DNA of 64,000 nucleotides from Cryptomeria japonica (Eukaryota; Streptophyta; Pinopsida; Cupressales; Cupressaceae): assembly GCF_030272615.1 (NCBI RefSeq), contig NC_081412.1, positions 344,281,870-344,345,869 on the forward strand, read 5' to 3'. Below, piece after piece: positions 23,294-35,235 of this stretch (the stretch's first letter is position 1; the number at the start of each line of letters is the position of its first letter). The notes beneath the pieces are model-generated. The model saw nothing but the letters and a program-made list of their open reading frames with translations, searched no databases and had not been told where the DNA came from. The position numbers and the translations under genes are program-made.

Positions 23294-24480
23294 TGTAGAC
23301 ACCTAAAAATGTCTCATTAATCGCACACTAATTATTCATCTTATTAATTAAGTAATTATTTAATTTTTAAATTAAGCTAATTATTCCTCTGAACTAACTC
23401 AATCATCACCCTTCAACATTACTAATCATTCAATTTCTATCCTTTAATTATTTAATCATTTAACCCTCATTCAAATATTAATTAAATATTAATTATTTAA
23501 TTAATTGTGATTAATTCCTTATTTAAATAATATTTATTATTTAATTAATTTTATTTCTAATGATTAAATAATTTAATTTAATTAATTAATTTATTCCTCC
23601 ACTTTCTCCAAATTTGAATTTCGATTAATTTCATCTAATTCCAATTTCCCAAATTCACATTTCACCAAATCTGAATTTCAATGAATTTCATTAAATCTCA
23701 TGTGCATTTCATCAATCGAAAATCTAAATTCAAATTCAAATCAAAATGAAAATGAATTTCAATTCAATCTCCTATAGAACATGTTGAAAATCATAACTGA
23801 TCAATCAAATCTGTTAACTAATCATTTAACTCTCCAATCTCCCCTTTTCACTCTCAATCACTTTTTCTGACTAATCAATTAATTCAATCATCTCCCTAAT
23901 CAATTCAATCTACTAATTAATCAATTGAGTAAACTTTCCAATCAAATGAGTTAACGGATCAATCAAATGAATTAACTGATCAATAAAAATTAGTGAACTA
24001 TCAATCAACACTTCAATTCTAAAATCTCACCCCATCTTACCTAAAAAATCTATAAAAGCAAGCCTTGTTTCTCAATTCCAATCTAGAATCACTATCTTCA
24101 AAATAATTGTGTCTATCATATGCAGGAATCCCAATGCAACACGTGAGAGATACCTATCACACAATTTGGAGAAGAGCAATGGAAGCTTATTTGGATCAAT
24201 TGAGGGAGTTTTATATTATCTAGAATCACTATCTTCAAAATAATTGTGTCTATCATATGCAGGAATCCCAATGCAACACCCGAGAGCCACCTATCACACA
24301 ATTTGGAGAAGAGAAATGGAAGCTTATTTTAATCAATTGAGGGAGTTTATATTATTATTTAATTTTCAATTGATTTGATGTATTTCATTGTCGTTTAGGA
24401 GTTAATTTTAATTGGATAAGAGTTTGTGATTTGCTCTTTTATATCTTATTGTTTTATGATTAATTTTACCCCTAAAAACA
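23294..24480 (+). repeat. 3' LTR of element A
   Basis: Starts TGTAGACACCTAAAAATGTC, as does the 5' LTR of element B at 49656, and ends around AAAAACA at 24480. It shares with B's LTR the TTAATTAAATATTTATTATT-type AT-rich part and the GAACAATGGAAGCT / GGGAGTTTTATATT block near its end. A 137-bp segment is duplicated in tandem (24081-24217 and 24218-24354). The right end is inferred. Confidence 0.75.
24081..24354. repeat. 137-bp tandem duplication inside the A LTR
   Basis: ATCTAGAATCACTATCTTCA begins at 24081 and 24218; the copies differ by a few bases. Confidence 0.9.
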
Positions 24481-25298
24481 CTTCCTCCTAAGGAAGAATC
24501 TATTTTTTCTCATAAAGATGACACTGTCCTTCCTCCTAAGGAAAGCAATATTCTTTTTCCTAAAGAAGAATCCATTCCTTCTCCTAAGGATGAGTCTATT
24601 CTAGGATAGACCTATTCCTCCTCCCCATAATGGACCTAGTCTCCTTCCTACACCTCATATTCCTCCTTTATATGGTGCAGATCTGCCTCTTACATCTTAC
24701 AAAGGGAAGCGACCGACCTCTCCTATTGTTTAACCCAAGAGACCTTCTCCTATGCATCCTTCCTTTAAAGAAGAAAAGAAGCCTATACTTGATGAACTTA
24801 AACCTTCACAACATTCAACTAAAACTAAACAAAATTGTTCTGTGAGAGAACACTGATAGAGACATTGTGCTAGAGATCGTGAACTTGCCTCTCAAATCAC
24901 TTCTTCTCGCAAGACACCAACTTTTGACAAAATTCCATTTGTTCAACCTTGTCCTAACCAAGATCATGTTCAACTTAAATCTCCAAGATGCAAAATGCTT
25001 GAGACAAATAATGGTTCAAGTTATATTCCTATTAGAGCTCTTATTTTTGTTAATCTTGATGAAGAAATAGGTGAGAATGTTGTTAATGATGAAAATATTG
25101 ATCCTAATATTTCTAATGATGAATATATTGATGTTGACTATGATTTATCTAGAAATTTTTTAAAAGAATTAATCCTAGCTCTTAGTAAAAGACAAAGTGA
25201 CTCATCATTAGAGCATGGTCCTTGTTTGGAACTTGTGATAGCTCCATCTAGCATGCTCGATGTCGCTCCTCTTGCATGTTGTGCACCTTCCTGAACCA
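24481..25298 (+). pseudogene. Proline-rich element ORF fragment
   Basis: One frame with a one-base shift near 24605 gives a Pro/Lys/Glu-rich protein with repeats of the LPPKEES type, then PIPPPHNGPSLLPTPHIPPL, a Lys-rich middle and an acidic Asp/Asn-rich end (ENIDPNISNDEYIDVDYD). The style resembles the Pro-rich gag-like ORF of element B at 59634-61636, but no domain can be assigned. It lies just after A's 3' LTR, so it is probably the element into which A inserted. Confidence 0.4.
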
Positions 25299-25790
25299 AT
25301 TATGAGCAAGATCAGGGGGTGGATGGCATACTTGATTAGCTTCATTAGCATTATAGATTCTCTCTCTCTTTTCTCTTGCCTTTTTGTGAATTTCTTCTAT
25401 TTGTTTCTCAATTCTTCTATTAATCGTCCATAGTGTTGTCTACTTGAGGACGATGCAAAGCATTGAGATCTCTTTTGGTCTCTCCCATTTTGACTCAAAA
25501 GGCACATGTGTCCCCTTCTTCCATGGTGGTTTCCTTTTTTTGGAGGATGAGGATAATTCTATTTATATATATACACATGATATATATTGGTTATCATAAA
25601 AAAACATACTAACTCCAAATTTAAGTGAAACCACCCTATGTTTTGTATTTTGTGATCATTATCCTTTGATTTTTCCTCTCTTGGGGGCTAAATTATTGTG
25701 ATAGCATGCTCATCTTTTTGGGTGTATCCTACCATAAAGCAATTGCTCTTGATAAGGCGTACACAATCACTTTAATGCGGGGGCATTTTT
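25299..25790 (+). other. Noncoding element tail with two G-rich tracts
   Basis: T-rich sequence ending with GCGGGGGCATTTTT at about 25778-25790, directly before the repeat at 25791. It also has CTTGGGGGCTAAA near 25680. The arrangement resembles a gypsy 3' end with PPT, so the repeat to the right may be its 3' LTR. Confidence 0.4.
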
Positions 25791-26800
25791 TGCCACTAAT
25801 CCATCATTTATGAAGAGAATAGGGCATTTGAAGTGATAGAGGCATACGTTACAATTTTTAGATCCTAGATATGGGGTATGCATAAAAGACAAATAAAATT
25901 AGCAACTCGACAATTGATTTTTGCTGTATTTCCTATAAAAATGATATAACCCATTACTTATATTTATGAAATATGAAAGATTAAATGTAATACATGGTTC
26001 AAACCTCAAAAAAATAGAACTAAAGAAACACATAACAAAAAGTGATCATGCATTCACCATAGAAACAACACATTCATAATAATACAAAAGCAACAGAGAC
26101 ATAGTTTTCCATATATTCAATAACATGAAGGCTTCAAATACATATTATAGTATGCACAAAAAATCAATGTTAAAAAACCATCTTCAAAGATGACTTAAAG
26201 TGTCTAATTTCTCTGTATTCTTGGAAGCTTGGACTCCTTCCCAAAAGATATCATTTCCTATTAACAAGAACATGTAGTGTTGAGGCCAGAATGGTGTTCC
26301 TAACTACTTTCATGGTATGAAAATTTGAATTGTCAATCCTTTCTTAATCTTCACCATGGAAAAAATTTATGCATTTGGTCATAATTTAGGGGATGAGTAC
26401 TTGCCAGTATCCTCATGTTTTTTTTATTTAACCACACCTAAAAGTTTTCAATTCATGCACATGTGTTCTTCTCCCATTTTTTTTCACCATTTAGCTTGCA
26501 TGGCGGTCGTATCCTAACAACTAATGATCACATTTCTTGTGGTGGATATGATGTTGGCACACATGTGGATATGATGTGAATCCTCTCCATGGGGAAGACA
26601 CATGGAGAAGTTGCAAAGCTTCTTTGAAAGAAGTCTACGAAGAGATTTTAATCTTCAATGGTGGTAACATGTGACAAACACTGGGGATTCTAAAACCAAT
26701 CTTCGGGTAGAGGCAGGTCCCACAATATGTGGTGACTGACGAATGATAATTATTGTAAACTTCTGGTTTTAAATGTCAGGGAACTGACTATTATAGAAAA
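25791..26800. repeat. 1-kb repeat, copy 1 (probable LTR)
   Basis: Starts near CCACTAATCCATCATTTA and is collinear with 38066-39190 for about 1 kb. Matched landmarks are GGGGTATGCATAAA, GACTTAAAGTGTCTAA, GTATCCTAACAA and GAGATTTTAATCTT. There are many substitutions and small indels. Copy 1 follows a PPT-like tract; copy 2 abuts gypsy RT codons. The two are probably LTRs of one family. I could not show that they belong to the same insertion. Confidence 0.6.
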
Positions 26801-28148
26801 TTCTATAGTTCTTGGTGACTCACTTGTGGAAGAGATTCCATGAACTCTAGTTTTGTATATCAGTCATTTATATTTGCTAAGCTTCTCGATAATCTATGTT
26901 ACATATCTTTGATTAAAGACTTTGACAAGGAAGACTTTCAAGAAATTTGGCTCACTTGCTTCTCAACCTTTGCTAATAATCTAACTTCTTGTGGTCAAGA
27001 AAATATCAAATGTAATAATTCCTCTTAGCATGAAAATTTACAAGAAAAATAAAACATTCTTATATAACCCCAGATGAAAGCTTAAGATATTGGCAGAGGA
27101 CAAAGATTAGGATCAGGAAAATCAAACCTTTGAGCAACTACCCGCAAAGAAGGAAAAAATGAAAATCACACTCCATTAAAATAAAGGACAATATAAATCA
27201 TGCATCTTAAGACAAAAGAGGACATCAGGCACAAAATATCACATTTACCTTACAAGATTGAAAATATTTCTTAATTTTCTTATTTTAACAATTAAAGATT
27301 CACCCAATTAGAATTTTTCATGTTATCGTGGATAGCTTTACTACTTGAGTGTGTCTATGATTATTCCCTTCCTCCCAAGATTAGGATAGGTGAAGAAGTA
27401 CACAAATAGATTAATCTATGTAGATGAATTTATCCTCCTAAGTCCAACTGGAAAGAGCCTTGCTACTAGATATGTGTCTATAGCCCCGACAAGGATATCA
27501 CCCTAGTTCCAATCAAACATTGCTTAATTTATAGACAGACATCTATAGCCTCCATAGAGTTGTCCACATCACTTTCTATTATTTTAATTATTCTTTTCTT
27601 TTATCAAGCCTTTAACCTTTTCATTTTACTTCAATTTGGCAATTTTAGGCTACTTTGACAAGTTTGGAACCAGAGTGGTAGCGAAAGCAACCTTTAGTTT
27701 TTTCACTTAATCCAAAGATATTAGTTCACCACACCATCCTCCATAGGAGTATTAAATGAGAATATATTATTGACATGGAAAGAAATTCTAAAACAACCAA
27801 ATCCTCGATTATGAAATTGATAAAATCACCAAAATTAAAATGAATCTTATACTGTAAAGATAATATTAAGTGAATCAATTCTCCCTTAATCTCGAGGTCT
27901 ATGATTTGCATCACCTTTGCCAAGTGGAGGATTGTTTTCATTAGGAATCTACCACCTTTAGGACTATTTTTGCATGGTTCCTTTTCCTTGGGCATAGTTC
28001 TTGCTAAAATTAATAATCGGAGCAAAGGTACACTTGTGTGAAAAATTTGGCCTATCTATAAAACCTAGCTTCTACTAATCTTGAGATCATTCCAAATTAG
28101 GCCATTTGTTGAGTTTTTAGGAGAGATAATTCATCACAATACTTTGTG
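26801..28148. other. No recognisable gene
   Basis: AT-rich. Open frames at 26840-27028 (+) and 27726-28025 (-) carry no motif I recognise. It may be the decayed interior of a retroelement. Confidence 0.4.
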
Positions 28149-28766
28149 ATGGATATTATAGTGAGGTTAATGATGATGAAGGTCCAGCAGGACTTTCTAG
28201 GCAAGTTTAGTAACGTTTGTCTTGAGCACTTGCTTGGGACAAATAATGATCTGGTTGTTTCGGTAGTGAAATGGGTGTTTAGAAAAGACATCCTTGCCAA
28301 CAAGGATAGATAATGGTTGGACACAAAAATTTTGTCATGTTTCATAGGGTCACTAGTTTATTTGGGTGAGCCAACACCCATTATAGCTAAAATTACCCGT
28401 GGGCTGGTTGGGAATGACCCTGTTGATGGACTAGGCCAAGTTCTGAAACATGCATAATGTGGAGTTGGGATTCCTATTGCAAATGACCTAAAGGAATTTT
28501 TGGAGAAGAATGTGGTTTTACCATGGCTTCCCTTCCTTGGTAATTTATGCATTATGTGCATTGAGGAACACCGGGACCATTCCCTCCCCACATGTGAATT
28601 TATCAAGAGGTTTTTAGGAAAGGACTCGACACTACACATGGGATGGATAAAAGAGTTCAAGGCAATGGTTTTTTACTAAAACCTACATTCTAAAGGGGAT
28701 GAGTTGTTAGATGAATATGGGAACAAGGATGAGGATAAGGATGATAGCCAAAATACCTCTGACTGA
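28149..28766 (+). pseudogene. Unrecognised 206-codon frame with three TAA stops
   Basis: ATG at 28149 and TGA at 28764. One frame is kept throughout, broken only by three TAA codons. The product is helical in the middle (VVSVVKWVFRKDIL, LSCFIGSLVYLGEPTPII), has a hydrophobic Cys-containing segment (LPWLPFLGNLCIMCIEEH) and an acidic tail (EYGNKDEDKDD). Frame retention over 600 bp suggests it was once coding. Family unknown; the surroundings are retroelement debris. Confidence 0.45.
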
Positions 28767-30090
28767 CTCGAGGTTTGTCTTCTCTTGCTGAATACTGCTT
28801 ACACTAATGATAACAACACACTTTTTATAATTTTTCCCTTTTTGAGAAAATGACATATAAATCAATGTAATTACCACTCAACAAATATATGCATGTAAAA
28901 ATCTATACAACTTTAACGAGATTTGAAAAGGTGTCATTTTCTTATTTTCTCTTTATTTTTTCTTGCAAAGAATGTGTAGAAATTACACTTTAATGATAGA
29001 TAAGGAAAATTTTGCTTATATTACATTGTTTTTTCTTGTTTCTTTCCTTTAGTTTTATCAAAAAATTAAATAGGGACCACCATTCATAGTATACAATGAC
29101 CAATGAAGGGGAGAGGATACCTATTCCATGTGATCATTAACTAACCCTTAATGCTTTTGAGTAACCTTACACATTTCAACACTATGTCACGTTTCTTTCT
29201 CTTTTCCAAAAGAAGTCTGAAGTATTCCAAGACATTACCTACAAGCACCCTAAGATAACAAAAAGCTTCCACCAAACAAAACATGTACACAAGGCACTTA
29301 GGGAAAACAAATCCTATACAGGGTTACCCAAAGGGCCAAGCAAATGCACAATAGTGCTTCTTTAAAAGAAGGAAATTCTAACCTAACCTTCTCTAAATAG
29401 CAACTATTTTCATACTAAACAAAGCCATTTACTAGGTTTTTAAAATAACTTCCCATACACCCTAAGTTCCTTTTCTTTTCATATTCCTGAGACTACACTA
29501 GATAGGAGATGCTTAATAAACACATGTTATACAAATTATTATATATACTAGGGATAGTGGTACATACAAACATGGAAGCAATGTTTCCTAGCGATGAAAA
29601 GGTGGATGACTTTACCTCTAAAGAGATTTGACTGTAGGTGAAAAAAGTTAAAAGTGAGATAATGTGCTTTATTTATTGTTGCACAAAGTATCTAAATGGG
29701 AACCCACATGATGGTTGGATATAATATGCATTGGGTTTATCATAAGAGGCATTGATTTTTGAATTTTTCACTTCTTCTCATGTTGGGCCCAGGCACTCTT
29801 AAGATCTTTCTTCTTTGACATTTCTCTTAAGGGTTGATAGTCTTTATTCTAACCTAACTAGCACTCATTCTCAAATGATGAGAAATAAATTTTCAACTCA
29901 TCCTAGAAATGAGCATCATTTGCTTCATTGATTTGAAATTCCTATGGCTTTGCTTCTACTTCATTGCAATTTTTGGTCAAAACTGACACACTTTTCATGG
30001 GGAGAAATTCTTGTAAGCTTGGGGAGTTAACATTTTTAGGTGGCTCATATTTATTTATGTCTGCAATAGGGGCTCCCGATATAGTATCAG
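28767..30090. other. No recognisable gene; host sequence of element D insertion
   Basis: On the - strand an open, Pro/Asn-containing frame (PDTISGAPIADINKYEPPKN) runs near 30090-29900 and may belong to a decayed element split by D. Otherwise AT-rich without motif. Confidence 0.35.
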
Positions 30091-30095
30091 GTTGT

Positions 30096-30990
30096 TGTTG
30101 GGATCCAAGAACACTGAGAGCGGGGGGGGGGGTGAATTAGTGTTCTGCCAGAATGAACAATTTTTAACTTTCTAGACCATGCATATATAAATCAGTAAAC
30201 AAATAAACATATAAAAAGAAGAAAATAAACCATCCACATAAATGAACACCATAACACACAAAATTTATACATGGAAAACCTCAATGAGGAAAAACCACAG
30301 TGGGATTTGTGACCCACAATATCATCTCACTAGCCATATGAAAAAATATATTACATATAATAGGGGCCTACACTTGTAGGAAGACACACTCCGTAGAGCA
30401 TACTCCTCATCACTAAAGAGCCTCACTGACTACAATGCCAAAGTAAATTACTGAAAATGAACTCAAGAATGCATCTGATATGCCAAATAGAGTTCCGGTT
30501 GTGGTTCTTCTCTATACCGGTTCATAAACTCTGAACTGCTACCGGTATCTCTTCTCCTCCAAGAATGCTTTCCAAGCTATATATAGATCATTGCATGATA
30601 TACTACTCACATACAAAATGATCTTCATACATATATTTTGCATCATACAGTTCTACTATATTCTCCTATATCCACACATTTCATATATCTCACTTCATTC
30701 CAAAAATAACCTAGGAGACTAACCTATATACCTATTACAAATAATATTCCTTATGTCGGCTTACAATACATTTACGAAAATGTCGGCCTTGACAATAATA
30801 ATTACAAAAGTATTTAAGTAAATCCTCCTTGATGTTGGCTTCCAAAGAAGTATTGATGTTGGTGTAGCCCCGAATGCTCCAAAGCTGGTATTTGCCGGTA
30901 TATGCCTCCTGGTGCCAGTTTATGACTTCCATCATATCTTGTTTACATGAATGACAACAAAATGAATCCAATGAGTGTCAATTTCCAACA
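30096..30990 (-). repeat. 3' LTR of element D
   Basis: 895 bp, TGTTGGGATCC to TTTCCAACA on the + strand. Contains a long G run (30121-30132), the TGGGATTTGTGACCCACA block and the hairpin CCTACACTTGTAGG (30367-30380). Confidence 0.92.
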
Positions 30991-31004
30991 ATCTCCCCCT
31001 TTGG
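30991..31004 (-). other. Polypurine tract of element D
   Basis: On the - strand CCAAAGGGGGAGAT directly precedes the 3' LTR. Confidence 0.85.
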
Positions 31005-31182
31005 CATTGATGTTAACACTCATGTGAAAAATGGATTCCCTGATATTTTTCACATATGAACATACTCCCCCTTTGACTTTAATACCAAAGACTGGTGACA
31101 GAATTTAAAGAATAAAAGAATACTGTTGGTTTCACTGGAGCTTAGTCATCTTCAAGATTTATGGGTATGCCTTTTGTAATAA

Positions 31183-34100
31183 CTAAAGATATGTATCCCA
31201 GCCGGAGTTGAAAGTATCAGAAATAGATGCAAGTCCACTTAGTAAGTGGGCAAGTGTTTCTTTCTCTTGGATATCTGCCGGTGTGGGTTTAGCTATCATA
31301 TCCATGCACTCTTTCTTGTGAACACTCAATGAATCTAGTCTAGGACTTACCAATCCTCTTAGATTTCTTTCTCTTCTCATGATTTTATCTCTCTCCTTCT
31401 CAAAAGAAAAAAATTGGTTCTCCGAGGAAAAAATTTGTCCATCAAAAGAGTTAGAAATTTTAGCCATCTTATCATTCATTTAATCTGCTATCTACATTAG
31501 CTATAAGACTTTATATGTTACAACACATTCTATAGATATTTGTACATTGTTTTAAACAAACCTCAATAGGGATAAGTTTGTCTTCAATTTTCTTCTTCCA
31601 TGTTTCTATAAGCTAATCAAAGGTTGTTCTTTTTGCTGCTGTGAAATTATCCAAAGCCTATCGGTCTACAATCTGCCTTAGAGACTGAAAATTGTTGGAT
31701 ATGTGCTTTGTTAGAATCTTGAGCTTACCAGAAGGGCTTGCTCCATCTTCAATCTGATAGTCAGGTAATAATCTGTGCAATACAAAGACTACTTGTTCAA
31801 TTAATCCTTTATCTATAGTACCTTCCTTCAGTAATTTATGAGTATCCATCATCATTGATTCAATTGGACTCAACTTAGCAACTGATTTCTTCTCAACCTG
31901 AGAAGTGTCAATTGCCAAAACCTTTGTCAGGGAATCAGTTTTACCTATCGGTATGGACTTGGTGGCTTTTACCTTATCCATCTCAACCTCTATTGCATTG
32001 GTGGCTTTGCCACTTGGTGCAGTGTCAGTTACTGTCGGTGAAATATTATCCACAAAATTTTTAGTATCCTGTACATTTTGCCTTGCTCAAAAATGGTCTA
32101 TGTCGGTATAGACTATACAATCTCCTTAGTTGTCAGTTGTAAAAGCCACTGAGTCCATACCGCTAGGTAAAATTGATTCCCTAAAAAAGGTTTTGGCAAT
32201 TGACACTTCTCAGGTTGAGAAGACATCAATCATTGAGTTGAGTCCAACTGAATTAATGATGATGGATACTCATAAATTACTAAAGGAAGGTATTGTAGAT
32301 AAAACTGAGTAATTTACAAGTATCCATCATCATTAATTTAGTTGGACTCAACTCTGCAACTGATTTCTTCTAAACCTGAAAAGTGTCAATTGCCAAAACC
32401 TTTCTCGGGGAATCAGTTTTACCTGTCAATATGGAATCGGTGGCTTTTACCTTATCCATCTCAACCTCTATTGCACTGGTGTCTTCGCCACTTGGTGCAG
32501 TATTGGTTACTGTCGGTGGAATATTATCCACAGAATTTTTAGTATCCTGTACATTGTCGTGCTAAAAAATGGACTGTGTTGGTATAGGCTGTACACTATC
32601 CTTAGCTACCGGTTGTGTTTGAGTATCTATAGTTACTACCAGTTGTAAAAGCCATTGAGTACATACCGGTAGGTAAAACTAATTCCTCAGCAAAGGTTTT
32701 GGCAAATAACACTTCTCAGGTTGAGAAGAAATCAGTCGTTGAGTTGAGTCCAACTAAATTAATGATGATGGATACTCATAAATTACTGAAGGAAGGTACT
32801 GTAGATTGAACTACCCAAAATAAATTTCCCTTTTGATTTGTCAGGAATGGTGGAAGTTGTTGCCCTTGCAAATTCTTCTTGAGATGTGAGAAAGTCTGGG
32901 TTTTTTGAAAGAATTTGGTCCATCCCTTACTTGTCTCATTTACCACCTCATTTACTCTCCCCATCATAAGGCTTAATTGTCGGGATTTACTACTAAATAT
33001 TGTCCTATTTGCGATGTCTATACATCTTTTCATTTCCTCATTATTTATAGTACCACACAATTCCAAAAGTGTTACTTCTTTAATCTCCCTATCTCTCTTG
33101 ACAACATCAAGTCTCCTAGCCTCAAGTTTATTATACAAGGATAAAGGTATCTCCTTCAAAATTTCAATTAAGGTTTTCTTATAAATGTCTATATACAACA
33201 AAATAGCCTCTTCTAATTCATTTTGCTCATTCTCTTCTAAATCTTCATAATAATTTGATATATTTTTCAATATTCCATCTTTTGTAATTTCATCAATAAG
33301 CTCAGAACGGTCATTATGGTCTTACCAGTTCTAGTATCATCACCCTTCTTCTTTTTGTTTGTGGTTGTCGGTGTGTCTGGTTTCCTCTTTTGCATAGGCT
33401 TCCTTGCTAGTGGTGGAGGTGCAGTAGGCTTAGTTGCCTTTCTAACAAGTCTCCTCCTAGGCCATGCCTTCTTCTGCTCTACTGGTGATTTTACCACATT
33501 CTTCCTTTGTACCCTTCTGAAAGCTAGAGATTCATTATCCTCAAAATCAGAGTCAGAAGTGATAGGGGAAATGTGAACTTATGGCTTCTTCACTTTTGCA
33601 GTACCAACCTCTGTTGGTTTAGGTGCCTATTTAGATATGGAACCTAGTTGAGTGCCTATCTTATAGATCACATCTTTTACATATGCAGACATCTTTTCTA
33701 TTTTCTTCTCTCTTCTTTTCCTGTTAAAACTGGTTTTCACTTCAAGAGCCTTCTCTCCTGTTGTACCAAAATGTTCTATCTTATCATCTAATGGGGCATC
33801 TAACAACATCTTTGCATAGAGTTCAAAAATTCTATCATCCACCTCATATCCGAGCTCAGTAATCCAGATTTTCCTACGTTCAACTGCTTCCATAAGAGTT
33901 TCATCAGTTTTTACCATGAAACAGATATCAATGGAATACTTCTCCATAATGTTCTTTGAAATTCTCTCCATTTGCCTCATTTTTTCTTGAAAAGTCTTAA
34001 AATACCCCCAAAGTTTCTCATCTCTACCGGTATCAAGAATGGTGATTTCTTCCTTGATCTTCATACCTACCGGTATGTCATGAGCCCAATGCTTCTTCCC

Positions 34101-34883
34101 TAGACCGGGTAGCTCATTTAGGAAGTAAAGCATTAAACAAACAATCAAGTTTCCATATCTAAAAGTGCCTTTCTTGATTCCTTTGATCTTTCCAAGGTTT
34201 AACATCAACTCACATAAATCATACTTCACATTATTCCTCAGCATCTGATATGCAACATGAATGCATGAACTAGCAACATAATTCAATTGGTTGGATTGAG
34301 TTACCTTGTAACCTATGATCATGCTTGCAAACTTTATATCCATGTTGGTGATTGTGCTTATTTTCATTGATTTGCTATCAGGTGTAGCATCAATGAGTTT
34401 TTTGACCTTTGTGTTGAAAATTTTCTTGCCAGGTTCTTGTCCGACCTTGGGCAAGCTGGTGACAACTTGAATTGACTCCTTTGTGATCATGTAAGGCCTA
34501 TCTAGCCAAATAGATTCATTGTGAACCCTGCTCAAAATGTATCTGATAACTTCATCTTTGAATTCCGGTATGTACAGAATAGCGATCAACCCTAGATCCT
34601 CAATTGCTTTGAATTTTAGTTTGATGGTTCTGAAGTCTCCCAGTATCATGGATTGATACACGCTTTTGATGTCTTCAGTGCCCAAATCCTCAAGGATGTA
34701 GTGAATGTATGCCCTCACATCTTCGACATACATTACACCATCAGGAACCCTAGAAAATGCTCCCGCACAGTCTTCCCTTTTAGCAATTTTGGGAGCCTCC
34801 TTAAATACTAGCCTTAACCTATCCTTGACTTTGACAATGGTGAGATTTGCAATAAAAGTAGGAGTTGAAGATCCAGATGCCAT
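31183..34883 (-). pseudogene. Accessory ORF of element D, unrecognised, homologous to that of X
   Basis: ATG at 34883 begins MASGSST. A 418-codon open N-terminal part (34883-33627) is followed by a Lys/Arg/Pro-rich linker (33497-33267), a helical part after a frameshift near 33300 (33270-32776), a Ser/Lys-rich segment (32053-31658) and a C-terminal helical part (31479-31183) next to the PPT. N-terminal landmarks: GVMYVEDVRAYIHYIL, VVTSLPKVG, FRYGNLIVCLMLYFLNELPG, WGYFKTFQEKM, ITELGYEVDDRIFELYAKML. No enzymatic motif is seen. Conservation with X at protein level in a different insertion argues for past selection. The region 31820-32815 is rearranged by inverted copies. About 350 bp separates it from gag. 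Confidence 0.75.
31820..32815. repeat. Four alternating inverted copies of one ORF segment
   Basis: The segment encoding KVLAIDTSQVEK and MMMDTHKLLKEG occurs on the - strand at about 31820-32130, on the + strand at 32131-32311, on the - strand again at 32312-32640 and on the + strand at 32641-32815. All four are clearly related but not identical. The head-to-head and tail-to-tail order makes large imperfect palindromes. Confidence 0.88.
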
Positions 34884-35235
34884 GTCAAAAAATACCTGAA
34901 AGTGAGTGTAGGTGGAAGATTGATAACTACTCGAAAGATTTTCACAATGCTTCTGCTCGCTCTTGACTCGCCTTTACTTCGCTCTGAATGCTTGAATTCT
35001 TGGTGAGTGAAAATGAATTCACTTACCCTCTTTTATCAGCGAATAAAACCCTAATTTTCTATAATAAATGCTTCACCAACAACCCTATGGATGTCGGTTT
35101 CACAGTTATGTGTTGGGTGAACCTTCATCAATGATGAATACAATTCTCCAGATCTCTTTCCAGATCTCCTTAGATCTCTTCTGGGGTAATATGCAAAATT
35201 TAGCAATGAATTTGCCAGCCCCTAAGGCTTATACC

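Larger units (their letters stand above)
8633..24480 (+). mobile_element. Element A: gypsy (Tat-like) 3' half with antisense PMD gene, split by a LINE
   Basis: Integrase C-terminal remnant at 8633-9055, then a noncoding 3' region. This is interrupted at 9247/17053 by the LINE and resumes with sequence nearly collinear with 61680-63458 of element B. Next come the antisense PMD gene, a solo LTR insertion, a PPT at 23281-23293 and the 3' LTR at 23294-24480. An antisense ORF between pol and the 3' LTR is a known feature of Tat-lineage gypsy elements. The LTR start (TGTAGACACCTAAAAATGTC) is shared with element B. The 5' part lies left of the window, beyond E and X. Confidence 0.75.
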
